Positions 18,064-26,800 of a stretch of DNA of 64,000 bases are shown piece after piece (position 1 is the stretch's first letter; each line of letters starts with the position of its first letter). This DNA is from Candidatus Heimdallarchaeota archaeon. GTDB lineage: Archaea; Asgardarchaeota; Heimdallarchaeia; Heimdallarchaeales; Kariarchaeaceae. The notes under the pieces were generated by a model. The model did no database searches. It had not been told where the DNA came from and was given only the letters and a program-made list of their open reading frames with translations. The stretch lies in assembly GCA_026702845.1 (NCBI GenBank), contig JADCLS010000018.1:65494-129493 (forward strand). The letters run 5' to 3'. The position numbers and the translations under genes are program-made.

Positions 18064-18360
18064 TCATGGAATCAATAAATCCGTCTCTAATCTTGGTTGT
18101 GCATAATGGAAGACAATATCATCATCGAAAGAGTAATTTTCTGGCATTTCAGGTCTTTTTGACCAGAGATATGCTACTTGTAGCATGAGATAGATGAACG
18201 AGTAGATGAGAATTCTCTCGTATCGATGAGATGTGTCTAATTCTATCCAGCCTTGCGATGCAGCATGGCCATTGAAAATCAGCCCAAATATATTGACAAC
18301 CAGTAAATAGACCGATATACGTTCCTTACGATTATATTTGTAAGGATTCAATAGTATCAC
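18064..18360 (-). CDS. 98-aa two-TM membrane protein
   Basis: The product has a basic N-terminus (NPYKYNRKER), two hydrophobic helices (about 16-33 and 49-67) and an acidic, aromatic cytoplasmic tail (PENYSFDDDIVFHYAQPR). The start is GTG 18360, preceded by an AAGGTG-type site; TTG 18351 is an alternative. A perfect 16-bp palindrome (18383-18398) sits between its TATA-like box (ATTTATATAG, minus strand, about 18400-18410) and the predicted transcription start, which strongly suggests repression. It lies downstream of the HxlR gene on the same strand but has its own promoter. Family unknown. Confidence 0.6.
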   Translation of the reverse strand: MILLNPYKYNRKERISVYLLVVNIFGLIFNGHAASQGWIELDTSHRYERILIYSFIYLMLQVAYLWSKRPEMPENYSFDDDIVFHYAQPRLETDLLIP

Positions 18361-18382
18361 CTTTTCCTAGTATTGTTACCTA

Positions 18383-18398
18383 TTATATGGCCATATAA
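18383..18398. promoter_or_regulatory. 16-bp perfect palindrome, probable operator
   Basis: TTATATGGCCATATAA is its own reverse complement. It lies immediately downstream of the TATA-like box of the 98-aa membrane-protein gene and over or next to its predicted start site, the usual place for an archaeal repressor site. The HxlR regulator encoded 60 bp away is a candidate binder. Confidence 0.55.
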
Positions 18399-18459
18399 CT
18401 ATATAAATATTCTGCATTCAGCATGTAATTCAAGTAATTAAGTAAATGTTTTACTATTT

Positions 18460-18879
18460 TTAATTATCAAATAACGTAAATAACTTGTCAAATTCCTTAT
18501 ATTCCACGGCCTTGTGGATACAAGTTCTATTCTTACACAATTCAAAAGAAATAGCATCATGCTTCACAGCCCATGATTTTAATGCCATGAGAACGATCTC
18601 AAAATCTATTCCCTTCTCTGTTAATGAGTATATTACATTTCCATGCCGAAGTTCTGTTCGAATAATTACACCTAGCTCCTCAAGTTTACTCAACTTGTCT
18701 GATAAGACCCGGGAGGATATTTTGGTTTGATAATTACCTATTAGTGATTGTTGTAAATCTGAAAAAGATATAGGTTTTTTCTGTATAAGTAACTCAGTAA
18801 TAATGAATGCGTTCCATTTCTTTCCCAGTATTTCAAGTGAATAGATGATGCTGCATTCAAGGTCTGTGATTTTTGACAT
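18460..18879 (-). CDS. HxlR-family winged-helix transcriptional regulator
   Basis: This 139-residue protein matches the HxlR/MarR-like family. It opens with a helix containing CSIIYSLEILGKKWNAFII (the family's 'lliGgKWtllIL' block). An HTH with SSRVLSDKLSKLEELGVI and a wing with ELRHGNVIYSLTEKG follow. HxlR proteins are dimeric DNA binders that often respond to redox or reactive electrophiles and usually act on adjacent genes. Two cysteines near the C-terminus (CKNRTC) could be sensing residues, which is an inference. Its promoter carries a 12-bp palindrome (18930-18941), consistent with autoregulation, and it is divergent from the membrane/haem module at 19.1 kb. Confidence 0.88.
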   Translation of the reverse strand: MSKITDLECSIIYSLEILGKKWNAFIITELLIQKKPISFSDLQQSLIGNYQTKISSRVLSDKLSKLEELGVIIRTELRHGNVIYSLTEKGIDFEIVLMALKSWAVKHDAISFELCKNRTCIHKAVEYKEFDKLFTLFDN

Positions 18880-18929
18880 TATCCTATTTCATTTGAAGAG
18901 CAAGTACATTTAAGTATTGCAAGAAAGTT

Positions 18930-18941
18930 TATCTTAAGATA
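18930..18941. promoter_or_regulatory. 12-bp perfect palindrome upstream of the HxlR gene
   Basis: TATCTTAAGATA lies about 20 bp upstream of the TATA-like box of the HxlR gene (CTTAAATG, minus strand, about 18906-18914). It is a candidate autoregulatory site. Confidence 0.4.
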
Positions 18942-19046
18942 GAAAACCGCTAATATTCCTTATTATAGAGGTTAATTTATGCGAATTCGGATAAAATAAG
19001 AATAAATAAAAAGCAAAATTCCACTGATTTATAATGTAATAATGTA

Positions 19047-19064
19047 AGTGAGTATTTACTCACT
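19047..19064. promoter_or_regulatory. inverted repeat operator of the membrane/haem module
   Basis: AGTGAGTA-TT-TACTCACT is a perfect 8-bp inverted repeat with a 2-bp centre. It sits directly upstream of a TATA-like box (TTTTTTAAATA, about 19069-19079) that is about 35 nt before the ATG at 19111. TGAGTA/TACTCA half-sites of this kind are typical of dimeric HTH regulators. The divergent HxlR gene is the nearest candidate. Confidence 0.6.
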
Positions 19065-19110
19065 AATATTTTTTAAATATCATTAATACATATACATATA
19101 GGTCAGTTAT

Positions 19111-19785
19111 ATGGCAGATTTATTCACTTTAGATATTTTGAGCATACTTTTGTTACTTATTACAGGAGTAGTGGCTTTACTAGTTGGAATCATTTTGATT
19201 AAAGAATATATAGCGAAGAAGAGTTTTGGACACTTTTTTATTGCTGTTGGCTACTTAGTACTCTTTGTCAGTGGGGTATTAATAATAATTCTAGGTTTTG
19301 AAGTACTTAAAGAACCGATAATTCCCCCCGTGGCAGCTCTTATTCCAGTTGGTATTGCGACTGGCATCCTCTTTTTCAAATTTGAAGAAAAACCTCTTAT
19401 CCCATGGGTATTCTTTGGATATGAGATAGTAATGATAATAATTACACTGATTGTAAGATTGGGAGGGAATACAGATAGTGCAGGGCTTGTAATGGCAATG
19501 CACATACCATCAGGTCTCATTATTTTCTTCCTTCCTCTTTTCACGGGACAAAACAAGGCTTGGTTTATCACCTTGGGAGGTGGATTAATTTCCTTTGGTG
19601 GTATGCTCTTAGCTTTTGCTGGTTCAGGAAATCCTCTATTTGGCATCTTCGATTATGACATGATTTTTGCAGTGTTACCATTATTACTACTGATTGTTGG
19701 AGTCTGCTTTACATTAGGTCTTATTTTCCCAGAAAAATGGAGAATTGCTGTTCCAGTGCTTTCTCCGATGTTAATCAAGGAATAG
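19111..19785 (+). CDS. 7-TM membrane protein of the haem module
   Basis: This encodes 224 residues with about seven membrane helices (8-30, 40-62, 70-90, 97-117, 125-145, 150-170, 183-205) and very short loops. Two histidines lie at helix starts, H41 (SFGHFFIAVG) and H131 (MAMHIPSGL), positions that could ligate haem or be structural. It is the first gene of a three-gene run: the next gene starts 15 bp after its stop, and CtaB follows. The promoter carries a strong inverted repeat. The family is unknown. The likely role is a partner subunit or assembly factor for the 12-TM protein, inferred from context. Confidence 0.75.
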   Translation: MADLFTLDILSILLLLITGVVALLVGIILIKEYIAKKSFGHFFIAVGYLVLFVSGVLIIILGFEVLKEPIIPPVAALIPVGIATGILFFKFEEKPLIPWVFFGYEIVMIIITLIVRLGGNTDSAGLVMAMHIPSGLIIFFLPLFTGQNKAWFITLGGGLISFGGMLLAFAGSGNPLFGIFDYDMIFAVLPLLLLIVGVCFTLGLIFPEKWRIAVPVLSPMLIKE

Positions 19786-19800
19786 TTGGGGAGAAAGATC

Positions 19801-21249
19801 ATGTCATTTATTGAGAAGATTAAGGCATTTTTCACCTCATATAAGGGACTAATCTCGCTCCTCATATTCTGGGAAGTACTTGTTGTTTCTTTCCTATCCA
19901 CTTTTTCAGGACCAATGGTTGAAAGATTTGGTGAAAGCCTTCCTTGGCTATTTCCACTAATGGATAAAGATCCTGCAAGACATGCAGATAGGACCATCAT
20001 GCTCTATCATGCATTAGCAATTCCATTTGTTGTTGCGGTGGTGTTTTTCATACTTGAAACCTATGAATCGAGACCGAAATTTGAGGAACAAGCCAAGTGG
20101 TCATTATTTGTTGGTTCAATGGTAGTGGGAATTTTCGGAATGGATTTTGCTTATTTTTCTGAATCCTGGATTTCTCATGGATTATTCATCTTTGGTCAAT
20201 CGATTGTATTCTATGGTGGTGTGTTATTCTTGATTGCTGTATGGCCAACAAAAACATTTCCTGAACACACAGAACATACTGTCACAATAAGAGGAGTAGA
20301 TCATGAATATTTTAATTTAATTTTAAATATTATAGCGATTCTAGTTTCTGCAATAATTGGAGCTATTGCTGGAGCAGCATTTGGAACTGTAGATCCTGTT
20401 ACAGGTAATGTCTGGCTCCCAATTCTTGCAGAAGAGGCGGTACGAGATCCAAATATTGTTCCTTATGCAAATGCCGGTGGAACCTATAAGGAAATGGTAG
20501 TTAGTCATCTTCACATTATGTTAGCATTACTGGCATCAGGAGTCATGCTTCTAACTATGAAACACATTAACATGAAAGGGAGATGGTATAAAATTAGTAA
20601 TATTCTGTTTACCCCAGGAGTGATCATCATATCAATAGGAGCTTGGTTAGTAATCACCTCTTGGGATAAGGCACACATAGTCATCAATGTAGGATCAGGT
20701 TTTCTACTTCTTACTGGAGGAATTATTGCAGTATGGGGTTGGATAGATACTTCTAAACGCATGCTTGCGGAAAATTATGATAACGCCAGTGCTGTAGATA
20801 AAGTGGCTGCAGTATTCAAAGATCCAGCCAGGTTTGCATTATTATTTCAGCTGATCTGGGTGGATGTGGTGAGTGCGTTTCCAGGTGTGTTTGTGGCTAT
20901 CAATCTCGAGGATGGAAGAGACTACAGATCAATTGAGATGATTGAGGTAGAATACAGTTTTAATGTTGGACATTGGCATGTGTTAGCAACATTAATTGCG
21001 ATTATGATGGCTATGATAGCTGTGGATTACTTTGGTCTGAGTGGAAAGCTCAGACAAGTGATTGGCTGGGCCATGACTATTGGATCCATAATAGCCTTTG
21101 CCTTTGCCAGTAAATACGTGTTACGTATGGCTGAGGATTCATATGACTTGGACTACATCATGATTGATATAGGTCTCTTGTTAGTGGATGTTGGTATTTT
21201 AGGTCTTGTATTCTATATCTTTATAGATGACTTCAAATCCAAAGAGTAG
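19801..21249 (+). CDS. 12-TM histidine-bearing protein, putative divergent heme-copper-oxidase-like subunit
   Basis: This 482-residue protein starts at ATG 19801 after a GGGGAG site; TTG 19786 is a weaker alternative. It has twelve predicted helices. Membrane-boundary histidines are H70 at the start of TM2 (IMLYHALAIPF), H236 and H238 at TM6 (VVSHLHIML), H292 at TM8 and H391 and H393 at TM10 (NVGHWHVLA). With the N-terminus inside, all lie at the outer end. Heme-copper oxidase subunit I also has 12 TMs, a TM2 His, a TM6 His and H-x-H on TM10. The family's HPEVY and TM7 HH motifs are absent, so this is either a remote branch or a separate haem protein. CtaB follows in the operon. Confidence 0.6.
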   Translation: MSFIEKIKAFFTSYKGLISLLIFWEVLVVSFLSTFSGPMVERFGESLPWLFPLMDKDPARHADRTIMLYHALAIPFVVAVVFFILETYESRPKFEEQAKWSLFVGSMVVGIFGMDFAYFSESWISHGLFIFGQSIVFYGGVLFLIAVWPTKTFPEHTEHTVTIRGVDHEYFNLILNIIAILVSAIIGAIAGAAFGTVDPVTGNVWLPILAEEAVRDPNIVPYANAGGTYKEMVVSHLHIMLALLASGVMLLTMKHINMKGRWYKISNILFTPGVIIISIGAWLVITSWDKAHIVINVGSGFLLLTGGIIAVWGWIDTSKRMLAENYDNASAVDKVAAVFKDPARFALLFQLIWVDVVSAFPGVFVAINLEDGRDYRSIEMIEVEYSFNVGHWHVLATLIAIMMAMIAVDYFGLSGKLRQVIGWAMTIGSIIAFAFASKYVLRMAEDSYDLDYIMIDIGLLLVDVGILGLVFYIFIDDFKSKE

Positions 21250-21257
21250 TTATTTAT

Positions 21258-21273
21258 GCTCAGGATGCTGAGC
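21258..21273 (+). promoter_or_regulatory. perfect hairpin in the leader of ctaB
   Basis: GCTCAG-GATG-CTGAGC forms a 6-bp GC-rich stem with a 4-nt loop inside the 34-nt gap between the 12-TM gene and the CtaB gene, ending 10 nt before the ATG. In this AT-rich DNA it stands out and could affect translation or mark an RNA-processing site. Confidence 0.4.
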
Positions 21274-21283
21274 GGGTGTTATT

Positions 21284-22204
21284 ATGACAGAACAAACACA
21301 ATCATTTTTGCCATGGTCCTTTTGGGAGAGTTTTGGTGAATTAGTTAAAGGTAAACAAACATTCCTACTAATCTTTACTGCATTATTTTCCTATCTCATC
21401 ACCGGATACCCCAATTCACAGCTTAAATTTGGAATTGCTACATTACTCATAATGAGTTTATTTTTTGCAGTTTCCGGATCTACTCTCCTGAATATGTATA
21501 TAGATCGGGATATTGATGCTAAGATGGAGAGAACTAAAGATAGAGCTCTTCCGAGTGGAAGAGTTAATCCAAAATCAGTATTGTTTCATGGTTATCTCTT
21601 TTCAATTACTGGGGTTTTCATGGCATATTTTATCAATCCTTTAACCTCAATAATGATTTTTCTAGGTTTATTCTTTGATGTGGTGATTTATTCTCTATGG
21701 TTAAAAAGAAGAACTAAATGGTCAATCATATTTGGGGGTATTTCTGGAGGACTCCCAGCATTAGCAGGTAGAATTGCAATAACTAACCAGATTGATTTGA
21801 TTGGAATTCTATTTCTTCTATTCATATTAATATGGATTCCATTGCACATTCTATCACTTGCAACCCTTCCGGTAAATCTTGCTGGGTATAGGGATGCTGG
21901 AGTTCCCATGTGGCCTGTAGCATCAGGTGTGGATCAAACACGCACAATCATTACCATAGCAGCATTTTTTGATGGGATAATTATAGTTCTCACCGGGATT
22001 ATGTTGAATATTCACTTTCTTACTCAGCTACCTTTGATGGTCATGGGAGCTGTGATCATCACACTTTCTGTTAAAAATTTTAGAAAACCATCTCATCGAG
22101 GTACATTTATTCTATTCAAATTTGCATCGATGTTTATGGCTATGACCTTTCTATGGCTATTTATTGCGGTAATTATTACACCTGAAATTACATTCAGTTT
22201 GTAA
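21284..22204 (+). CDS. ctaB: protoheme IX farnesyltransferase (haem O synthase)
   Basis: This is a UbiA-superfamily prenyltransferase that adds a farnesyl group to haem B to make haem O, the cofactor (or haem A precursor) of heme-copper oxidases. The 306-residue protein has about nine TM helices. The Mg-pyrophosphate motif is N70-MYI-D74-R-D76-I-D78, followed by KMERTKDRALPSGRV, which is the CtaB form. LKRRTKWSIIFGGISGGLPA matches the conserved haem O synthase loop. In the second motif the family's usual D-Y is G-Y (GYRDAGVPMWPV), a divergence from bacterial CtaB. It is the last gene of the module, 34 bp after the 12-TM gene. Confidence 0.85.
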   Translation: MTEQTQSFLPWSFWESFGELVKGKQTFLLIFTALFSYLITGYPNSQLKFGIATLLIMSLFFAVSGSTLLNMYIDRDIDAKMERTKDRALPSGRVNPKSVLFHGYLFSITGVFMAYFINPLTSIMIFLGLFFDVVIYSLWLKRRTKWSIIFGGISGGLPALAGRIAITNQIDLIGILFLLFILIWIPLHILSLATLPVNLAGYRDAGVPMWPVASGVDQTRTIITIAAFFDGIIIVLTGIMLNIHFLTQLPLMVMGAVIITLSVKNFRKPSHRGTFILFKFASMFMAMTFLWLFIAVIITPEITFSL

Positions 22205-22206
22205 TC

Positions 22207-23274
22207 CTAGAATTTCATCATTTCTTCAGTGATTTTTCCTATCAGGTTCGGGCCTCCCCTTGCTTTTATCATATTATAGGTGAGAAAAGCGTCTGTTTCA
22301 GGTGGAAATAGCTGGTTGATTTCCTTCTTAGTGTCTTCAGACAAGGTGATTGTTAATGCCTCTAGATTCTCCTCAACTCGATGTGGTTTTCGTGTGCTCA
22401 TTAATGCACTACTAACATTATCCACCTGTAGAATCCAAGCATATGAAAGTTGAGCAGGAGTAATTTCCAAATCCTTGGCAATCTCATCATATCGTCTGAT
22501 TTTATTATACAAATCTTCTGTTAAAGGATTATTACCAATGATTGATTGCAATTGCTGTTTCTCACTATCTACTAATTCAGAGAATGGTTTTGATGTGTAA
22601 GCTCCTGCAAATAATCCCTCAAGTAGAATTTTATATGGAACTAGGCCCAATCCATGATAATCCATGACATATTGCAATGCAAATTCTCCTGAATAGCGAT
22701 GTAGCAAGGTGTATCGAGTTTGATCAACTACTGGACCTTCCCATCCATATCTTTCACATAAGGCAAAAGTACGTTCCAACTCGGCAGGTGACCAGTTTGA
22801 TGTTCCCCAATATCGGATCTTTCCATGTTGAATCAGTGAATTCATAGTACGAATAACATTTTCTAATGGTGTGGTGTGATCAAAACGGTGAGCGTAATAG
22901 AGATCCACATACTCTGTATTGAAATTGTTTAATGTTCGATCGATTGATTTGATCAGATGCTTACGATTGAGCCCTCGATCAAACTCATTACGGCTCATGG
23001 GCATCATCACTTTAGAGCTGATGAACAATTCCTCTCGTTCATATCCCTTTAATGTCTCTCCTATAATTTTTTCTGCATTACCATACGCTCCATAAATGTC
23101 AGCACAATCGATATAATTTATATCAAGTTCTAGTGCTTTTTTCAGAGTATTAACTGCATCTTCCTTATTTACAGGCTGGTCAGTGTACTGATATTGTGCA
23201 CCTCCCCATCCCATGCTCCCAAGGCTAAGTTCACTAACACGTATTCCAGTCTTACCTAATAGTCTATATTTCAT
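22207..23274 (-). CDS. aldo/keto reductase (AKR6-like)
   Basis: This is an NADPH-dependent oxidoreductase with a TIM-barrel fold, 355 residues. The catalytic tetrad is present: D56, Y61 (DIYGAYG), K88 (SSKV) and H129 (YYAHRFD). NADP-binding elements include GTSNWSPAEL and the C-terminal STRKPHRVEENLEAL. The arrangement resembles potassium-channel-beta/YghZ-type AKRs (AKR6 and related), which reduce aldehydes and ketones of unknown identity here. It is convergent with ctaB, with only 2 bp between the stops. Its first codons and upstream region are repeated 9.3 kb away (see 32577-32826). Confidence 0.92.
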   Translation of the reverse strand: MKYRLLGKTGIRVSELSLGSMGWGGAQYQYTDQPVNKEDAVNTLKKALELDINYIDCADIYGAYGNAEKIIGETLKGYEREELFISSKVMMPMSRNEFDRGLNRKHLIKSIDRTLNNFNTEYVDLYYAHRFDHTTPLENVIRTMNSLIQHGKIRYWGTSNWSPAELERTFALCERYGWEGPVVDQTRYTLLHRYSGEFALQYVMDYHGLGLVPYKILLEGLFAGAYTSKPFSELVDSEKQQLQSIIGNNPLTEDLYNKIRRYDEIAKDLEITPAQLSYAWILQVDNVSSALMSTRKPHRVEENLEALTITLSEDTKKEINQLFPPETDAFLTYNMIKARGGPNLIGKITEEMMKF

Positions 23275-23480
23275 AGTGTATGAGGTCTGTTACTGATTTA
23301 TTTAAATTCCAGTGTTGCACCCATTTCGCTTTCTCAAAATACTAGTATTAATGATAGAAATGCTCCAAATCAAATAGAAACTCAAGTTTTATTTTAATTG
23401 ACCCCATTGCAACCTAAAGCATAAAAGAATCAGCTTAATGATACCTCAAATGATCCTTTTGAGAAATATGTGCTTTTAAT
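23230..23480. repeat. direct repeat copy A (start of aldo/keto reductase plus its upstream region)
   Basis: About 250 bp, including the first ~15 codons of the aldo/keto reductase and its promoter region, recurs in the same orientation at 32577-32826 with scattered mismatches and a few indels. Shared blocks include CTTACCTAATAGTC, ATTTCATAGTGTATGAG and CAAATAGAAACTCAAG. The two copies flank the 8.5-kb surface-protein gene. Confidence 0.8.
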
Positions 23481-23546
23481 CTGCATGATAGATATGCAGG
23501 ACGATGACAGAAAGACCTTCAGCATACTTACGAGTACTATTCTTGA

Positions 23547-23822
23547 TTTGATCTTCGGGATGGAGATGATTTACTTGGTATAATTCTGGATATGGTTGGT
23601 TTTGCCTCTAGAGTTAAAGATTTGACTGCTAAGAATATAACTGCCATGTCAGTAAGACAAATCGGATATATAATAGGGTTAATCCATGAGGAAATGGTAT
23701 ATTTAATACACCTGTATGTCTACCATCAAGATTACAAGATCCTGCAGAAATTTGAGTTATTAGCATTATCTCCGATTTTAATAAGCTCGAACTTCCAGAA
23801 ATTCTATTTTCCAGTAAAATAA
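23547..23822 (+). pseudogene. possible gene remnant beside repeat copy A
   Basis: An open stretch reads like protein: DLRDGDDLLGIILDMVGF, then VKDLTAKNITAMSVRQIGY. It begins after a stop at 23544 with no start codon until ATG 23592, and it becomes low-complexity towards the end. It may be a piece of a gene displaced when the region was rearranged. I recognise no family and it could be fortuitous. Nothing else is visible between 23481 and 23895. Confidence 0.25.
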
Positions 23823-23895
23823 ATGCTTAATATTCTAGAAAAATTTCACTGGTACGAATGAAAACTACATTTATTCCTAAAATAATAAATTTACA

Positions 23896-26800
23896 CTAAA
23901 AAGATAGCTTTTTCCCATAAATCAAAGTAAATGAAAATACACTCAATAAAGAAATTATGATCGCAAATCCATTTGTTGGCTTATTTGTGGAATTCGTATT
24001 ACTTTCGTTATTACTAATATTGGGATCTGAACCATTAGCAACTTCATCACCATCATTTATCCCATCACCATCAGTATCTTGATTATTAGGATCAGTTCCA
24101 TAGGTATTAACCTCTTCACCATCATCTAACCCATCATTGTCGCTATCTGGATTATTAGGATCGGTATAATACGAATTTACTTCATCTCCATCTAATAGAT
24201 TATCGTTATCACTATCAGAATCTAATGGATCAGTATCAAATGTATATACTTCTTGCCCATCACTCAATCCGTCAATATCAGTATCCGGATTATTGGGGTT
24301 AGTGTTATAGGTATTCAACTCTTGGTCATCAGTCAATCCATCATTGTCACTATCTGAATTGAGAGGATCAGTATTATGAGAATTAACCTCATCTCCATCA
24401 GACAATCCGTCATTATCGCTATCAGAGTTCAAAGGATCTGTATTATGAGAATTAATCTCATCACCATCGTTCAATCCATCATTGTCACTATCTGAATTGA
24501 GAGGATCAGTATTATGAGAATTAACCTCATCTCCATCAGACAATCCGTCATTATCACTATCAGAATTCAAAGGATCGGTACTGTAAGTGTTAATTTCTTC
24601 AGCATCTGATAAACCATCATTATCACTGTCTGCATTATTGGGATCTGTGCTGTAAGATTCAAGTTCTTCAATATCAGACAATCCGTCATTATCACTATCA
24701 GAACTGTTCGGATTAGTGCCATAGGTTTTCACTTCAGCTCCATCAGGCAATCCATCACTATCACTATCAGGATCTAAAGGATCGGTATCATAGGTATCAA
24801 TTTCTTCACCATCAATTAATCCATCATTATCACTGTCTGAATCCAAAGGATTGGTGTTAAACATGTTTATTTCATCCCCATCCATCAACCCATCATTATC
24901 ACTGTCTGAATTGATTGGATTAGTATCAAAGTTATCGACTTCTTCTCCATCAGTTAACCCATCGCTATCACTGTCTGGATCTAAAGGATCTGTGTTATGG
25001 ATGCTCACTTCTTGACCATCTATAAGACCATCATTGTCACTATCTGCTACGTTAGGATTAGTGTTAAAGATATTAACTTCATCCCCATCCATCAACCCAT
25101 CATTATCACTGTCTTGATTATTGGGATCAGTATTATAGGTAATGATCTCTTCACCATCTAACAATCCATCATTGTCACAATCTGTATTATTTGGATCAGT
25201 ATTATAGGTACTAAGCTCTAGATCATCAGTCAACCCATCATTGTCACTATCTGCATTGTTGGGATTAGTACCATAGGTATTCACTTCTTCCCCATCCAAA
25301 AGTCCATCATCATCACTATCAGGATTATTGGCATTTGTATTCCACTCCATTTCTTCTTGGTTGGTCAGACCATCATTATCAATATCTAAAGAAGAATCAT
25401 CTATTAATGGATTGGTACCATTTTCGACTTCCCAGCCATCGATTAGGCCATCATTATCAGTATCATCATCGTTGGGCTTTGTATTGTAGGTATAAACCTC
25501 CTCACCATCCATCAATCCATCATTATCACTATCAGAATCTAAAGGATCAGTGATAAATACATTTACTTCTTGACCATCACGCAACCCGTCAATATCACTA
25601 TCTGGATTAGTTGGATCAGTATTGTAGGTATTCACTTCTTCTCCATCTAGAAGCTCATCATCATCACTATCAGCATCATTAGGATCGATACCATAAGTAT
25701 TGACTTCATCACCATCTATGAGGTCATCATCATCACTATCAGAATCTAAAGGATCTGTAGTAAATGTATTAACCTCATCTCCATCTATGAGTCCATCTGT
25801 ATCACTATCTGAATTCAAAGGATCTGTATTGTAGATATTTAATTCTTGAGCATCTGATAAATTATCATTATCAGTGTCAGAATTCAATGGGTTTGTTCCA
25901 TGCGTATTCACCTCATCCCCATCAGATAAACCATCATCATCACTATCAGAATCTAAAGGATCTGTAGTAAATGTATTGACTTCCTGGTCGTCAGATAATC
26001 CATCTTCATCACTATCTGGATTAGCTGGATCAGTATTGTAAGTATTCACTTCAGTACCATCGTTCAAGCCATCTTCATCACTATCTGCATCTAATGGGTC
26101 AGTTGTATAAGTATTGACTTCTTCTCCATCCAATAGTCCATCTTCATCACTATCTGCATCTAATGGGTCAGTTGTATAAGTATTGACTTCCTGACCATCG
26201 TTCAATCCGTCATCATCACTATCAGAATCTAGCGGATCGGTATTGAAGGTTTTAAGCTCATCTCCATCCAAAATCCCATCGCTATCACTATCTGGATTAT
26301 TAGGTAAAGTATTGTATTCTTTTTCTTCTTGATTGGTTAGTCCATCATTATCCATATCTAGTGAAGCATCATCCACCAATGGATCAGTACCATTTTCGAC
26401 TTCCCAACCATCATTTGCTCCATCGTCATCAGTATCATCATCATTTGGTTCTGTGTTATAGACATTTATTTCTTCTCCATCCATCAATCCATCATTATCA
26501 CTGTCTGCATTATTTGGGTTGGTGAAATATGTATTGATCTCCACTTCGTCCTCTAACTCATCATTATCAGAGTCATTATCATTAGGATCGGTGAAGTAAA
26601 TATTAACTTCTTCTCCATCCATCAATCCATCATTATCACTGTCTGCATTATTTGGGTTGGTGAAATATGTATTGATCTCCACTTCATCCTCTAACTCGTC
26701 ATTATCAGAATCATTATCATTAGGATCGGTGAAGTAAATATTAACTTCTTCTCCATCCATCAATCCATCGTTATCACTGTCTGCATTATTTGGATCAGTG

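Noticed and set aside
19801..21249. Firm annotation as cytochrome c oxidase or NO reductase subunit I
   Set aside because: The TM7 HH pair and HPEVY are absent and no subunit II is visible, so only a putative relationship is reported.
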